The notes under the pieces were generated by a model. The model was not told the DNA's origin. It worked only from the letters and a program-made list of their open reading frames with translations, and did no database searches. The translations under genes were made by a program, and so were the position numbers. From assembly GCF_026213295.1 (NCBI RefSeq), contig NC_079412.1, positions 547,656-611,655 on the forward strand: 64,000 nucleotides of DNA, given 5' to 3'. Source of the DNA: Gadus chalcogrammus (Eukaryota > Chordata > Actinopteri > Gadiformes > Gadidae). How positions within the stretch are numbered: the stretch's first letter is position 1; the number at the start of each line of letters is the position of its first letter. Of this stretch, positions 49,929 to 61,400 are shown one piece after another.

Positions 49929-50364
49929 ACACTTTTAAACATTTGCACATCAGAGTAGGTACACTTCAGTTTAATTATTCTGTTATGCCATATCAATCAT
50001 GTGTCAAGGACTGCATGTGAAAAGAACAAAACCTTTTTGCTTGACAAGGCACAAAGTCTAAAGGACTGCCCACACCAAGTATAACTATAAAAAGTAGCTA
50101 ACTCAGCTGCATGGAGTAGTCTAGACTTTAGCTTTATAGCTGTGGTGTGGACTCACTTGAGTTATAACAATTTTAGAACTGAATTTTTTTATAATGTAGA
50201 TCTTGATGTGGATGGCCCTTAGTGGTAGTCTGGGTAGCCCCGCCCATTCTTCTGGCGAATTGAGTTCGCCCTGCACAAGGGTCATTGTGTAAAGTTTCCC
50301 ATCAAGTTTTAAAAAACTCTAAATGTCTTCTCTTTCCCTCTGCAGCTGAGGACAACGTACTCAA
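49929..50364. other. Spacer between the two CACTA-like genes
   Basis: 436 bp without a coding pattern. It likely contains the 3' end of the first gene and the promoter or intron of the second. A splice acceptor-like CTCTGCAG precedes 50,346. Confidence 0.4.
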
Positions 50365-51829
50365 ATGACAATGGCAGTGCAGTTACGAGACATCATAGAA
50401 GAACATGATATTCGAAAGTTGACGCTTCCATCAGGAATTCCCAATAGAGTGGAAGAACTTATTTCCATAGTCTGTAGCACACTCAATGTACACGAGGAAT
50501 TTAGATTATTATACCAAGATATCGATTTTGGGAATCAATTTTTCAGTCTTACCTCAACTGCCGAACTGCTTGACAAGGCCACTGTGAAGATAATAAGAAC
50601 AGATGAGTCAGGACTGTCCTCTACACTAAGTGAAGTGGACAACAGCCCTGCAGATGATGAAGCATCCCCTCAAGTGGATGACTGTGCATTGTCCAGCTCA
50701 CAAGACATTACTCTCCCTGAATCATGCCGCTGTAATCCATGGCCAGTGCCATTTCAAATTCCACAGTTTTCCCCGAGACATTGAAATAATCCTTGCAGAG
50801 GCAAACAAAATATATCATTCCTCTGGAACATACTTCAGAGATCCAAGCGTTAATTCTGCAATAATGTATGACCTTTCCAAAGTAATCTTCTCTTACACAG
50901 CCTACCCCTCCAGTCTGCAAGTATCCTCAGTGGCTGAAGCCCTTGTTCAGAAGTTTCCATGCCTGAAGGAGCCAGGGTCCTATGCAGGGATGTATGGCTG
51001 GCAGATGCGCATCAAAAACATGATGCACAATTACCGTGCCAAGCTGAAATTGCGAAAATATGCCTATCCGGAAATAGAGGTGAACACATTAAAGAGGAAA
51101 CTGCCGGCCGATGCAACCCCATCCAAAAACGTGAAAAAGCCGAAGAGAGCAGAGATTAATTATCTCCCGGCACATCCTGTTGGAGAAAATGACAACAGTT
51201 TGGAGAAGGACAGGCTTGAGTTAATCAATGAATTTAAAAAAAAGAATAACGAAAAGATTATCGCGGAAAAAATGTCGAAAACCTTTTCTACTCGAAGAGT
51301 AGAGGTGGTGACCCTCAGTGTTGGTGCCTTCAAAGAAAGGTGGCCTGCATTATTCAGTGCGGCTCAAGTAAGTAAAAATATTTTATGTTCCACCAAGAAC
51401 TGTCATTTGTCGACTGAAACTTTGAGAATTGATGTTGGAAGTGTATTATGTTGTCTCTTTACTCGTTTCCTAGATCAAAGAAGAGTTCCGTCGTATAACG
51501 ACAATTTCCTAGGAGGAGACGTTCATGAGGAAACTGGATGGGTACACACCACGTCTTCTGCAGCTGATGCGTGCCAAAGGAGGAGCTGTTGGTTCCAGGA
51601 TGCGTCCTCTCCTGGACACTGTAAATGAGGTATATTTTTGTTTCACTTTTTACTACTACTTTTTTGCAGAAAAACATCTGTTTTTCTGCAAAAAGTCAGA
51701 AGTTTGCATACATTCTAACTGAAGTCAGTAAAACTATATATTTTTTTTTCATGTCTACATGAATTTGGTTAGAACCTCTACTTTGCCACAATGCCACAAG
51801 ACATTTTCCAACAATAGTTTACAGACATC

Positions 51830-52142
51830 ATCTTCTCATCTCTTACATTCACCTCACATCCTCTCCTGTCCTTCCATCCTCTAATCTTCTATTCTCCTCC
51901 TAACTTCCTCTTCTCCTCCTCTCATGTTCTCTGTCTCTTCTCATTTCATCTAATCTCCTATGCCCCTCATCTCCTCTTCTTTCCTCATCTATCATCCTCC
52001 TCTCAACTCCTTTTCTATTCCTCTCTTCTTCTCCTCTTCTCCTCCTGTCCTCATCTCCTATTCTCATGTCCTCTCATATTCCCCTCTTCTCATTTCCTCA
52101 TCTCCTATCCTTCTCCTCCCTTGTCCTCCTCTCCTCATCTGA
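51830..52142. repeat. CT-rich low-complexity tract in intron
   Basis: CTCCTCATCTCCTCTTCT-like sequence fills much of an intron of the accessory gene. A related tract is at about 55,140-55,260 in a later intron. Confidence 0.85.
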
Positions 52143-52758
52143 CTGACATCTAACAACTATAAGTCCTCTCACTAAGATGTATCTCCTTTCAGTCCCAGAG
52201 CATTGACAAAAAGAGGGATGCCGTTGTCTGCTGCCTCATGGAATACTTTGGAGAACAGCAAGAACAGCTCTTCCTGGACCAGGGGCCGTATTCACAAAGC
52301 ATTTTATCTTACCGCTAGGAGTGCTCCTAACTCGCGCTAAAACATTTTACGTGGGTGTTTTTTCTTAAAAGTTATTCACAAAGCCGCTGAGACCTACTCT
52401 TACTAAGGATAAATCACAAAGAGTGAACTAAGAGTGACGCGCCGTTGCTATGGATTACGTCAATTCTCGTGCATGAGTTTAGAAGCGGTCAGTTCGGTGA
52501 TTGGTTGTTCAGACGAGCCCACTGAATCACCGAAAAACAAGGAAATAGCCTAGGCTAGAAATTAATTCCTATTAAGTAGTTATAGTGCAGTTAGCAGAAT
52601 ACACGCATGATGACAATTTTGTGCAGACCACGATAATGACGTTGTAGCCTGCACGTTCAAGAGAGAGAGAAAGCAAACAATAAAAATACGTACAATTGAA
52701 AAGAAAATAAATGTTATGAACTACCTAAGTGTTGACTGATTTGTGCCAAGGTGTTTAC

Positions 52759-54261
52759 CTAAAATGTGTTTTCAAAGTGATCCCTAAATGCCTGTCCACT
52801 CGGTACCACACGGCCAAATTCCTTGTCATGTTGATCGCCATCATCATCATCATCATCAACATCATCGTCTGGCTGTGGAATGTTCCTCCGCTTGCAGAGG
52901 TTGTGTAGAATGGCACATACAGTGATTACTGTGCTTGCCCTCTCTGGGGTGAGGCGTATGTCGCCGTGGAGGGCATGAAACCGACATTTCATCTGCCCAA
53001 TTTCTCTCTCCACAACATTAAAGTATAACATGTAATGCCGCTTTTCCACCGCACATGTAGCTCGACACGACACGACACAACTCGACACGACACGACTCGG
53101 TAGCAGCGCGGGTGCTTTTCCACCGCAAATAGTACCTCCGGGACGTGGGCGGGGTCGGCTGCGCGAAAGGGCCGTGACGTATTTTTGTACGCGACGCAAA
53201 CAACACCTACGTAACCCACACATGGACAGAACCCACATAACAACAATGGAGAACATCGATGCGATGGTATTCGTGTTCGTATTATTAGCTGGCATGTTGA
53301 AGAAGTGGAATATGTTGGCTGCGGCGCTGCTATGGCTGTTACCAGCATGGTTGCCATGTCGCTCTCGTGACTTCGTCACACTCTCTGGCCAATCAGTGGC
53401 CGGCCGTCTGCCGACGTCACCTTTTAGTATCGGCTCAGCCGCTTGGAACCTAGAGCGAGGCGGTACTAGAAAAAGCAGCCACTTGAGGTACTAGATCGCG
53501 GTGGAAACGCAAAAAATGCGAGCTGAGTCGAGTCGAGTCGAGTCGTGTCGAGCTGGTACCATGCAGTGGAAAAGCGGCATAAGTGATTACGCAGATTACG
53601 CTTAGTCCTATGCGTAAAACACATCGTATTGGCTCTTTGATGCCTTTTATTTGTTGAATCCATATTTATTAATGTTTACTGATTTCTTCCATATATGCTA
53701 GAGCACACAAACATACACGACCGGTTGTGGATAGGGTGTCTAGAGCCACGGTGTCTAGAGCCGCGTCTTGCATGGATAGTCACTGTCACCCAGCAAGTGA
53801 CACCTGGTACATCTCAAAAAGCTGCCTCGGACCGCACACCATTAAAATGCGCAAATCATGGGTAGCTGAAGCTCCAGGCCACTTTGCATCAACATCCAGT
53901 AGGCTATGTTAAAATTTGTATCAAAAACAACCTGCGTGTTGATCGAATGCACTTTCTTCCTATTGACGAACACGTCCTCGTCTTTTGATGGCGCAATTAT
54001 TTTTATGTGCGTCCCGTCAATAGCACCGACCACACCGGGCATACCTGCAAGTGCCATGAAGTTGGCTTTGATCCTGTGTAATTGTTGAATGTCCAAAGGA
54101 AAGTTTATGGCACGGCTGACTGATGGTTGCGATATTTTTAAATCGTCGGCATTGCAAAGTTGCATTTCCCTTGTTGCTAAATAACGTAGTGTGGCCAAAC
54201 ATTTTATTTCGGGACTAATCGGATTATTCCTGTTAGTCGGGGATGTTAATGCATCGCGCAC
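52759..54261 (-). pseudogene. HARBI1-like transposase
   Basis: From the Met at 54,261: a helix-turn-helix-like segment (LKISQPSVSRAI), then VVGAIDGTHIKI with the first catalytic Asp. Next, in other frames around 53,760-53,860, come HLLGDSDYPCKTRL with the second Asp and two stops soon after. After the MITE the frame has NVVEREIGQMKCRFHAL with the final acidic position, and an Asp-rich tail to 52,759. The order and motifs are those of HARBI1/DDE_4 nucleases. Stops, frameshift and MITE insertion inactivate it. A Myb-like partner gene is not seen in the element. Confidence 0.78.
53036..53579. mobile_element. MITE nested in the Harbinger transposase
   Basis: The ends TGCCGCTTTTCCACCGCA and TGCAGTGGAAAAGCGGCA are imperfect complements, flanked by TAA (53,033-53,035; 53,580-53,582), as expected for a Harbinger-type 3-bp duplication. 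Inside, tandem CGACA / GAGTC words sit near both ends. Non-coding. Confidence 0.88.
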
Positions 54262-54545
54262 TACTCCACAACAAGTTTAATACCCTAACATTTCATCTCG
54301 CAGGCATTTTACGATTCTTTGACAATAGGTACTTACTGAGTTAGGAGTCCTCTTGAGGACTTTTAAGCTCTCCTAGACTTAGGTGCTACTTTTAGGCCTA
54401 AAATACTTTGTGAATTGCTCTTAGTGAAACAAGTTAGGAGTCCTACATTTAAGAGTGACACGCCCATTATTTTTAGGAGTTACTCCTAAATTCGCCAGTT
54501 AGGACCTACTTTTAGCCCTAAGATCCTTTGTGAATACGGCCCCAG

Positions 54546-55420
54546 GTATGTTATTAAATTATTGATCAACACAGGGTATTCTACGGTGGCCCTGGAGTGC
54601 AAAACACAACAGCAATTCACACAACACACCCTCATCCTGATTGGGTGCACTGTTGGTCATTTACAATGCTTAATACAACTTTGGCTATGGCAGTTTCTTA
54701 ATTTGCAGTGAAGGGGAACGGTAGGCTACATAAGTGTTGCAGAGTAGGCTAGGCTAGTTGCAGTGTCAAAGAAAATGGACGGAAAGTTATTAATTCACTG
54801 CAAATGACGTTGTATTAAGCATTGTAAATGACAGACAGTGGACCAATGTCAGTGGACCAATGTGTACCTACCCTTTCCGTTGTGATGAAATGCTGGTGTG
54901 TTGCGTGAATTGCTGGTGTTTTTTGCACTTCAGGGCCACCGTAGTATTCACATGGTTACACATCCTCTCATCTCATGCCAGGATATGGCTCAGTTCATGC
55001 ACGGCTTGTGGTGATGTGTTGTGCTGTGTGAAAGAACATCAACATGTGATCTGTTGAATGTTTGAGGGTGCCTTCACATGTCTGTGCTTTGTAGATAGTT
55101 TTGTAAATGGATGATTGAAAATTTAGAAATGAAAGTTCTCCACTCCACATCTGCCGTCTTCTCATCTCCTGTTCTCATTTCGTCTCAACTTCTATTCTCC
55201 TCATCTCCTGTCCTCCTCTCCTCTGCTCTTATATTCTCCTCCTCATCCCTTCTTCTCACCACTCGTCTCTATTGCATTATGGGAAATGGGGATGCACCAT
55301 TTGTGAAATTTGGGCCAATGCCAATGTTTAAAATAACAATGTACTACATTTGACTAAGAACTTAAATGTATATGAATAGCATATTGTTAATACACTAAAT
55401 ATGCAAATTTATTTTTTAGA
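54546..55420. other. Intron of the accessory gene
   Basis: From the retained donor GTATGT to the acceptor TTTTTTAG at 55,420. It holds a CT-rich tract and nothing else recognised. Confidence 0.5.
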
Positions 55421-55788
55421 TGGAGGACCAATGTGAGGGACACATGGACCACACCATGAAGGTGATTGTTACCCATGAGCCCATGAGTGAGGAGGATCAA
55501 GTGTCCATTGTGATTGAGGGCAACAAAGTCCTGACCAGGTGTGGGAACCGCAGCCGGGCTTGTATGCTTTTGATGGGGTTGATTTATGCCCTCAACCTGG
55601 AGTATCCCAAGACTCTGAGGAAAACCTTTGAGGTATTCCAAAAACTTTTTCTGGAGCTTGATGGGGCAAAGCTGCCCAAGAAAGTCCACAGCCTCAAAAT
55701 GAAGCTACTGGAATGACTTTGTTGGACCCCCTAGGTTTAAATGTTCTGTTATGTACGGTTGTTCAGAAACCTGTTTGAAATTACCTGG

Positions 55789-55888
<100 letters not shown>

Positions 55889-56019
55889 CACTGAGTTGTA
55901 TTTATGTATCTTTATTTTTTTGCAAAAAGGTTTAAATGTTCTATTGTGTATGGTTGGTTGTTCAGAAACCAGCCTGGCTGCAGAAACACCCACATTCACA
56001 GCTGCAAAGTGACCCAGGT

Positions 56020-56532
56020 GCAGGCGCGTATCAGACGCGGGGGATGAGTACGATGCATCCCCCTCACTTCTATTGGAAGGCCATTCCATCCCCTCCACTT
56101 TTGTTCGTCAAATCCTCACAAAAATCAGCTTTTCTAATAAAAAATAGTAAACGTTCGCCTGTTGTATGCAATTTAAAATGGTTGCTATGATTGCATCCCT
56201 CTGTATCAAATTATCACTCTGTAAATCCCAGCGCTACAATTGACGTTACGTAGACTAAACAGCTTGCGCAGCCTGCAGAAAGCGCTGGCAGCGGTGCTCC
56301 CGAGACCCGACTGCCTGAGAGCTCAGCGCGGTGACCGCGGTCATTCAAGCAGTTTCTCACAGATTGCTGTGCCCAACTGTTCGTGCTGCATACTGACTTG
56401 ACGCCTTCAATGAAAAGGTAGAATTGAATCACTGTTTTAGATCAGCATCATTCACTGCCTGTAATGAAGGCAACATTTTCAGGCATATTAAGCGATTAAA
56501 GCGATTAAGCGATTAATTATTAATCGTTAATA
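56020..56532 (+). other. Possible 5' end of a hAT-like element
   Basis: The sequence around 56,017-56,070 (CAGGCGCGTATCAGACG, then 'catccccctcacttctat') resembles hAT-type terminal sequence. The coding exon at 63,793 would lie downstream of it if the Ty3/gypsy insert is removed. The matching end is outside the window, so this stays tentative. Confidence 0.25.
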
Positions 56533-56536
56533 TATG

Positions 56537-56765
56537 TGTAACCCATGCTATTTCACTCTCTCACTCTTATTGTGTAAATAATCGGATTGATTCTGATGGT
56601 TAGATATGGTTAGATCGTTAGATAAAAGGTCAAACGTGCCTCACTGTGTCTGTGTGTTATTCCTTTTATCAGAGTTCTATTAAGAATACAAGCCAGTCTC
56701 CTTATAACCTGGGATTGATGCACCACTGCATTGTTATATTACCTTTAAAAATACAGTTGGTTACA
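56537..56765 (+). repeat. 5' LTR, 229 bp, internally shortened
   Basis: It starts TGTAACCCATGC and ends GGTTACA. Compared with the 3' LTR it lacks about 800 bp after 'tttcactctct'. Its AATAAA equivalent reads AATACA. Confidence 0.85.
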
Positions 56766-56770
56766 TAAAG

Positions 56771-56788
56771 TGGCGAGCTAGCCAGGAG
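56771..56788 (+). other. Primer binding site, tRNA-Arg-like
   Basis: TGGCGAGCTAGCCAGGAG begins five bases after the 5' LTR. It matches the complement of a vertebrate tRNA-Arg 3' end with one mismatch, as far as I recall that tRNA. Confidence 0.6.
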
Positions 56789-56851
56789 ACTGGTTATATA
56801 CTCTGATCAAAGGAATTCATATTTTTCTTATATATTCACCGCTACAATATT

Positions 56852-58459
56852 TTGCATGATAGAGAAACTAAGGTCAAAATGGAATATTGTAACCGCTATG
56901 ATGTGCATGGACAGAGCTGCCTTTTTGTCTCTGGTATTGACGAAACGTATTCAGACGATTATATTATTGACATTTTTGAGGTACATGGGGGCATAGTGAA
57001 ATGCATAAGAGTCCCTGATGAAGTAGGTAAACCTAATGGGAGGGTTCTGGTCCAGTACAGAGATGAAAGATCAGTAGCTCGTATGGATCCAGACTTCTTA
57101 GGCAAAACGTTTAGTCCTGATGATTCTAATGCTTCATGGCACGTCACCGCCATACAAGAAGCGATGGCTCCGAAACCTGAGGAACAAAGTAACCTAGATT
57201 AACTAAAGTTTGCTGCGGCGGTTGCAGGCCTAAGCAAGACCCGTCTGATCCAGATGCTCCAAACTCAGCTTTCCAACCTTCAGTTGGGTGGTGATACAGC
57301 AAGTGATGAGGACACAAATAACAATGTGCCTGAGACGCCTCAGAGGCCGTCAAGTCTTGATGAGAGCCTCATCAATCCCCCCAGTGTCCAGAGAGTAATT
57401 GTCGAGCATGTAATAAAAACGGAATCTCAGTCCTCGTATGTCAGCAAAATCCGCACCTTCTCGGCAAGAACACCAAAGCCCAATGGAGAAGTTGATTATG
57501 AGACGTGGCACACTCAAGTTGAACTGTTATTAAGTGACCCTTCCAGCCCAGATACCCAGAAGGTCAGAAAGATTTTAGAGAGCTTATTGAGCCCAGCTAG
57601 TGACCTAGTCAAAAGCCTTGGCATCGACTCCCCGCCTGCACTCTACCTCAACCAGCTTGACGCAGCTTTTGGGGTAGTAGCAGATGGAGAAGAGCTGTAT
57701 GCAGCATTCCTGGGCGCAAATCAGAACGCTGGGGAGAAATCCTCTGACTATTTAAATCGCCTACACCTGATGCTTGACAAAGTTATTACCGGGGGAGGAC
57801 TGTCCATTGAAAGTTCAAACAAGCAACTCATCAGACAATTCTGTAGGGGTTGCTGGGATCAGACATTGCTCATTGAGCTCCAGCTTGAGCAGAAGAAGAC
57901 TAACCCCCCATCCTTCCCTGAGCTCTTGCTACTCCTCAGACAGCAGGAAGACAGACGGTTGACAAAACTGAACAGAATGAAGAAGCACCTTGGAAGCGCC
58001 AAAGCTATGTCTCACATGCACACAGTCTATGGCCTGTCCCACCGTGATGAAGAGTCAGATGAAACTGATGCTGTTTTAAACCCGAAGGCAGCCAAAAAGA
58101 GCCTAACTGAGAATCAGAAGCTCGCTCAGGAAGTGGCTGACCTAAAGAAACAGCTTACTTCCTACAAGCCAGCATCGAAGCCCAACGAACCACAACATGT
58201 AGAGAACCTCAATGAAAATCCTGTTAGGGGAAACTGTATGGTCTCAAATGTGACAAACCGCAGGATCGGCATGAACACTTCCAACATGCCCCGAGCCTGG
58301 TTCTGTTTTAAATGTGGAGAAGATGGCCACATTGCCGCCCTATGTTTAAACGAGCCAAACCCTGCTGCTGTACACCAGAAGAACCTTGAGCTCAGGGAAA
58401 GACGCGACCAATGGAGGATGCAGCATCAGGGCCAGCCCGAGTTCTCGTTAAACCGGTAA
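56852..58459 (+). pseudogene. gag: PNMA-like Gag with N-terminal RRM-like domain, one stop
   Basis: Reading from Met 56,852 or 56,879, the first 110 residues form an RRM-like unit (SCLFVSGIDETYSDDYI ... GRVLVQYRDE). A TAA at 57,200-57,202 interrupts the frame, which then continues in the same frame to 58,459. The second part has a capsid domain with FSARTPKPNGEVDYETW, SDYLNRLHLMLDKVI and LLLLLRQQEDRR, matching the layout of vertebrate PNMA proteins. A CX2CX4HX4C knuckle (CFKCGEDGHIAALC) lies at about 58,305-58,346. PNMA genes are thought to come from Ty3/gypsy elements of this kind. Whether the TAA is a mutation or a native boundary needs other copies. Confidence 0.8.
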
Positions 58460-61400
58460 GGGCTTCTGCTGCGGGACGTTCAGAAGCCGTGCACCCCCCT
58501 TTATCTAGTTCCAATTCAACCAACCTGAAAGCAAATGTAGTGAAGGCCGAACAATATGCCCAGAATGGCTCACACCTCGACTACAGACCCTTACCCCATG
58601 GTCTTGTTGGGCCACGTTGCAGCACGACAGCCCTTGTTGAAGGCTACCAGTGTAAATGTATTTTAGACACCGGGTCGCAGGTTACTACGGTCTCAGAGAC
58701 CTTTTATTCAGACCATCTCTCATCCTTCCCTGTTGAACCTATTAACGCACTGCTTGAGATTTTGGGTGCTGGGGGCCAGCGTGTCCCTTACATAGGTTAC
58801 ACCCAAGTCCTTATATCACTCCCAAAGAGTGTTACTGGCATAGACGAGAAGATTTCCTCCCTGGTTCTAATTGTACGTGTGGCCTCCAGACAGTGGATAC
58901 AGAAGCCCCCCCAAGTGACAAAGTATCATGCAGCCTGGAAGATTCTCCCATTCCAGCAGAGTGGAAGAAACGCATCAAAGACAAGTTGAATACCATACCT
59001 GAGGTATTTGCTGTTGATGACTTAACCCATGGTCGCACCTCTGCAGTCAAACACAGGATAAGACTTCAGGATGAAACCCCCTTCAAGGAGAGGCCCCGGC
59101 CGATTCACCCATGTGATAGAGAAGCTGTTAAGCAGCATCTTCGAGAGCTACTGGAGGCAGGGATCATAAGGGAATCAGAGAGCCCATTTGCTTCCCCTAT
59201 AGTAGTGGTGAAAAAGAAAAACGGGAAGATCAGACTATCGGTGTGTGTGTGGACTATCGGAAACTGAACATGCGTACTATCAAGGACGCGTACGCTCTTC
59301 CCAATATCGAAGAAACCTTCTCGGCCCTTAGTGGAGCTAAATGGTTTTCCGTTATGGATCTGAAGTCCGGTTATTATCAAGTTGAACTTGCCGAAGAAGA
59401 CAAACACAAGACCGCATTCACATGCCCGCTGGGTTTTTGGGAATTTAACCGCATGCCACAGGGCGTTACCAATGCACCCTCCACATTCCAGCGGTTAATG
59501 GAGAGATGTGTGGGAGATCTGCACCTGAACGAAGTCTTGGTCTTCCTAGACGATCTGATTGTCTTCTCAGACACCTTGGAGGAGCACGAAAACAGGTTGA
59601 TGAAGGTGCTGAACAGACTCAAGGACTACGGGCTGAAGTTGTCCCCAGACAAATGTCACTTTTTTCAGTCTTCCGTGAAATATCTGGGCCACATTGTAGA
59701 TGCTCGTGGCGTCCACACTGACCCTGAGAAGATATCGGCCTTAAAAGACTGGCCCAGGCCCACCAATCGTAAAGAGCTAAAGTGCTTCTTAGGCTTTGCG
59801 GGGTACTACAGGCGCTTTGTACAAGGCTATTCGAAAATAGCAAAGCAGTTGAATGCCCTCACTGCTGGCTATGTGGCTACAAGGAAAAGGGGAAAGGACT
59901 ATAAGAAGCAAAAACCTCACACTTCAGTGAGCCCCAGCCAGCCTTTCGGAAGTGAATGGACACAGGACTGTGAAACCGCTTTCATAACACTCATAGACAG
60001 GTTGACCTCAGCACCTGTACTGGCTTTCGCCAATCCTAACCTCCCTTACGTTCTCCACACAGACGCCTGTGGAGAAGGCCTTGGTGCAGCCATTTACCAA
60101 GAGCATGAAGGGACACTTAGGGCCATAGCCTATGCTAGCCGAGGGCTATCGAAAAGTGAACGCAACTACCCAACGTACAAGCTTGAATACTTAGCACTGA
60201 AGTGGGCTGTGTGTGAGAAGTTCCATGATTATCTGTATGGTACAGAATTCACAGTCCTTACTGACAACAATCCTCTGACCTATGTGTTGACCTCTGCAAA
60301 ACTCGATGCAGCAGGTCACCGCTGGTTAGCAGCTCTGTCAACGTACCGTTTTGAGGTGAAGTATCGGCCTGGTAATACAAATCAAGATGCAGATGGGCTG
60401 TCAAGGCGCCCCCAGGAACCCTCACAAGAAGACGATGCTTTCCTCCAGGAAAAAGAGAGGATCGAGGAGCTCCGTCAACGTGTGCTGGGCGGGAATCACA
60501 AAGTACTCTCGGAGGACACCTTCACTGCCCTCTGCCAAAGACACTCAGTGCGACTGGAGCACTGTGAATACCCCCCGGAACCCCCCGCCTTAGCAGAGTC
60601 CCTAGCGGTGGACCCCTCCGCCATTCCCCTGAGTTACACCTGCCTTGCACAAAAAACTGTTCCAGGGATGACTCAAGAGGATTGGCACAATTCACAGAGG
60701 GCAGACCTGTCCATAAGGCGGGTCATCCAACTCATTGAGAGAGACACTAAGCCCTCGTTCAGAGAGACTAAGTTAGAGCTACCGGAGGTGAGGCTCTTCC
60801 TCAGAGAGTGGAATCGACTTGAACTCAAAGACGGAGTCCTGTTCAGGAGGTATGTTGACAGAGGAACAGAAGGCTATCAGTTAGTCTTGCCCGAGAAATA
60901 CAGAGCCAAAGCACTAGAAGGTGTTCATGATGAAGTGGGGCACCTCGGATTTGAGCGCGCCCTTCACCTGGCCCGCGCCCGATTTTACTGGCCAAAGATG
61001 GCTCAAGCAGTCGATGTGAAGTGTCACACATGTGAGAGGTGTTTCAGAAGGAAAACAATCCCTGAGAGGGCTGCCCCAATGATGAACATCAGTACAAGTT
61101 ACCCCCTTGAATTAGTCTGCATGGACTATTTGTCTATTGAACCAGACAACAAAGATACAAGAAATGTATTGGTGATTACAGACCATTTCACTAAGTTTGC
61201 TGTGGCAATTCCCACAAAAGACCAAAGAGCAAGAACTGTAGCTAAAGCAATTTGGGAGAACTTCATCGTTCACTACGGGTTCCCTGCCCGCCTTCATAGC
61301 GATCAGGGAAGGGATTTTGAAAGTCACACCATCAAAGAGCTGTGTTCCCTGATAGGAGCAGAAAAGGTGAGGACTACCCCCTATCATCCTCGCGGGAACC

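Larger units (their letters stand above)
52283..54542 (-). mobile_element. PIF/Harbinger element inserted at an exon end
   Basis: The ends GGGCCGTATTCACAAAG (52,283) and its complement (to 54,542) are flanked by CAG on both sides (52,280-52,282; 54,543-54,545). CAG is also the last three bases of the host exon, so the donor GTATGT now follows the second CAG. The transposase is on the minus strand and decayed. A MITE (53,036-53,579) is nested in it. Confidence 0.88.
50365..55716 (+). pseudogene. PB1-like accessory protein of the CACTA-like element (SAMD3-like fish family)
   Basis: Exon 1 (50,365-51,369) starts with a PB1/ubiquitin-like segment (LTLPSGIPNRVEELISIV ... EFRLLYQDIDFGNQF), then after a one-base frameshift near 50,770 a helical domain (FPCLKEPGSYAGMYGWQMRI), and ends at CAA|GTAAGT. 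Exon 2 (about 51,473-51,628) has an internal TAG. Exon 3 is about 52,194-52,282 and exon 4 is 55,421-55,716 (MEDQCEGH ... KMKLLE). Similar proteins are annotated in fish as SAM-domain-containing 3-like and sit beside this transposase type. Their job is unknown. Exon 3 is followed directly by a 2.26-kb Harbinger element, placed before the splice donor. Confidence 0.65.
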
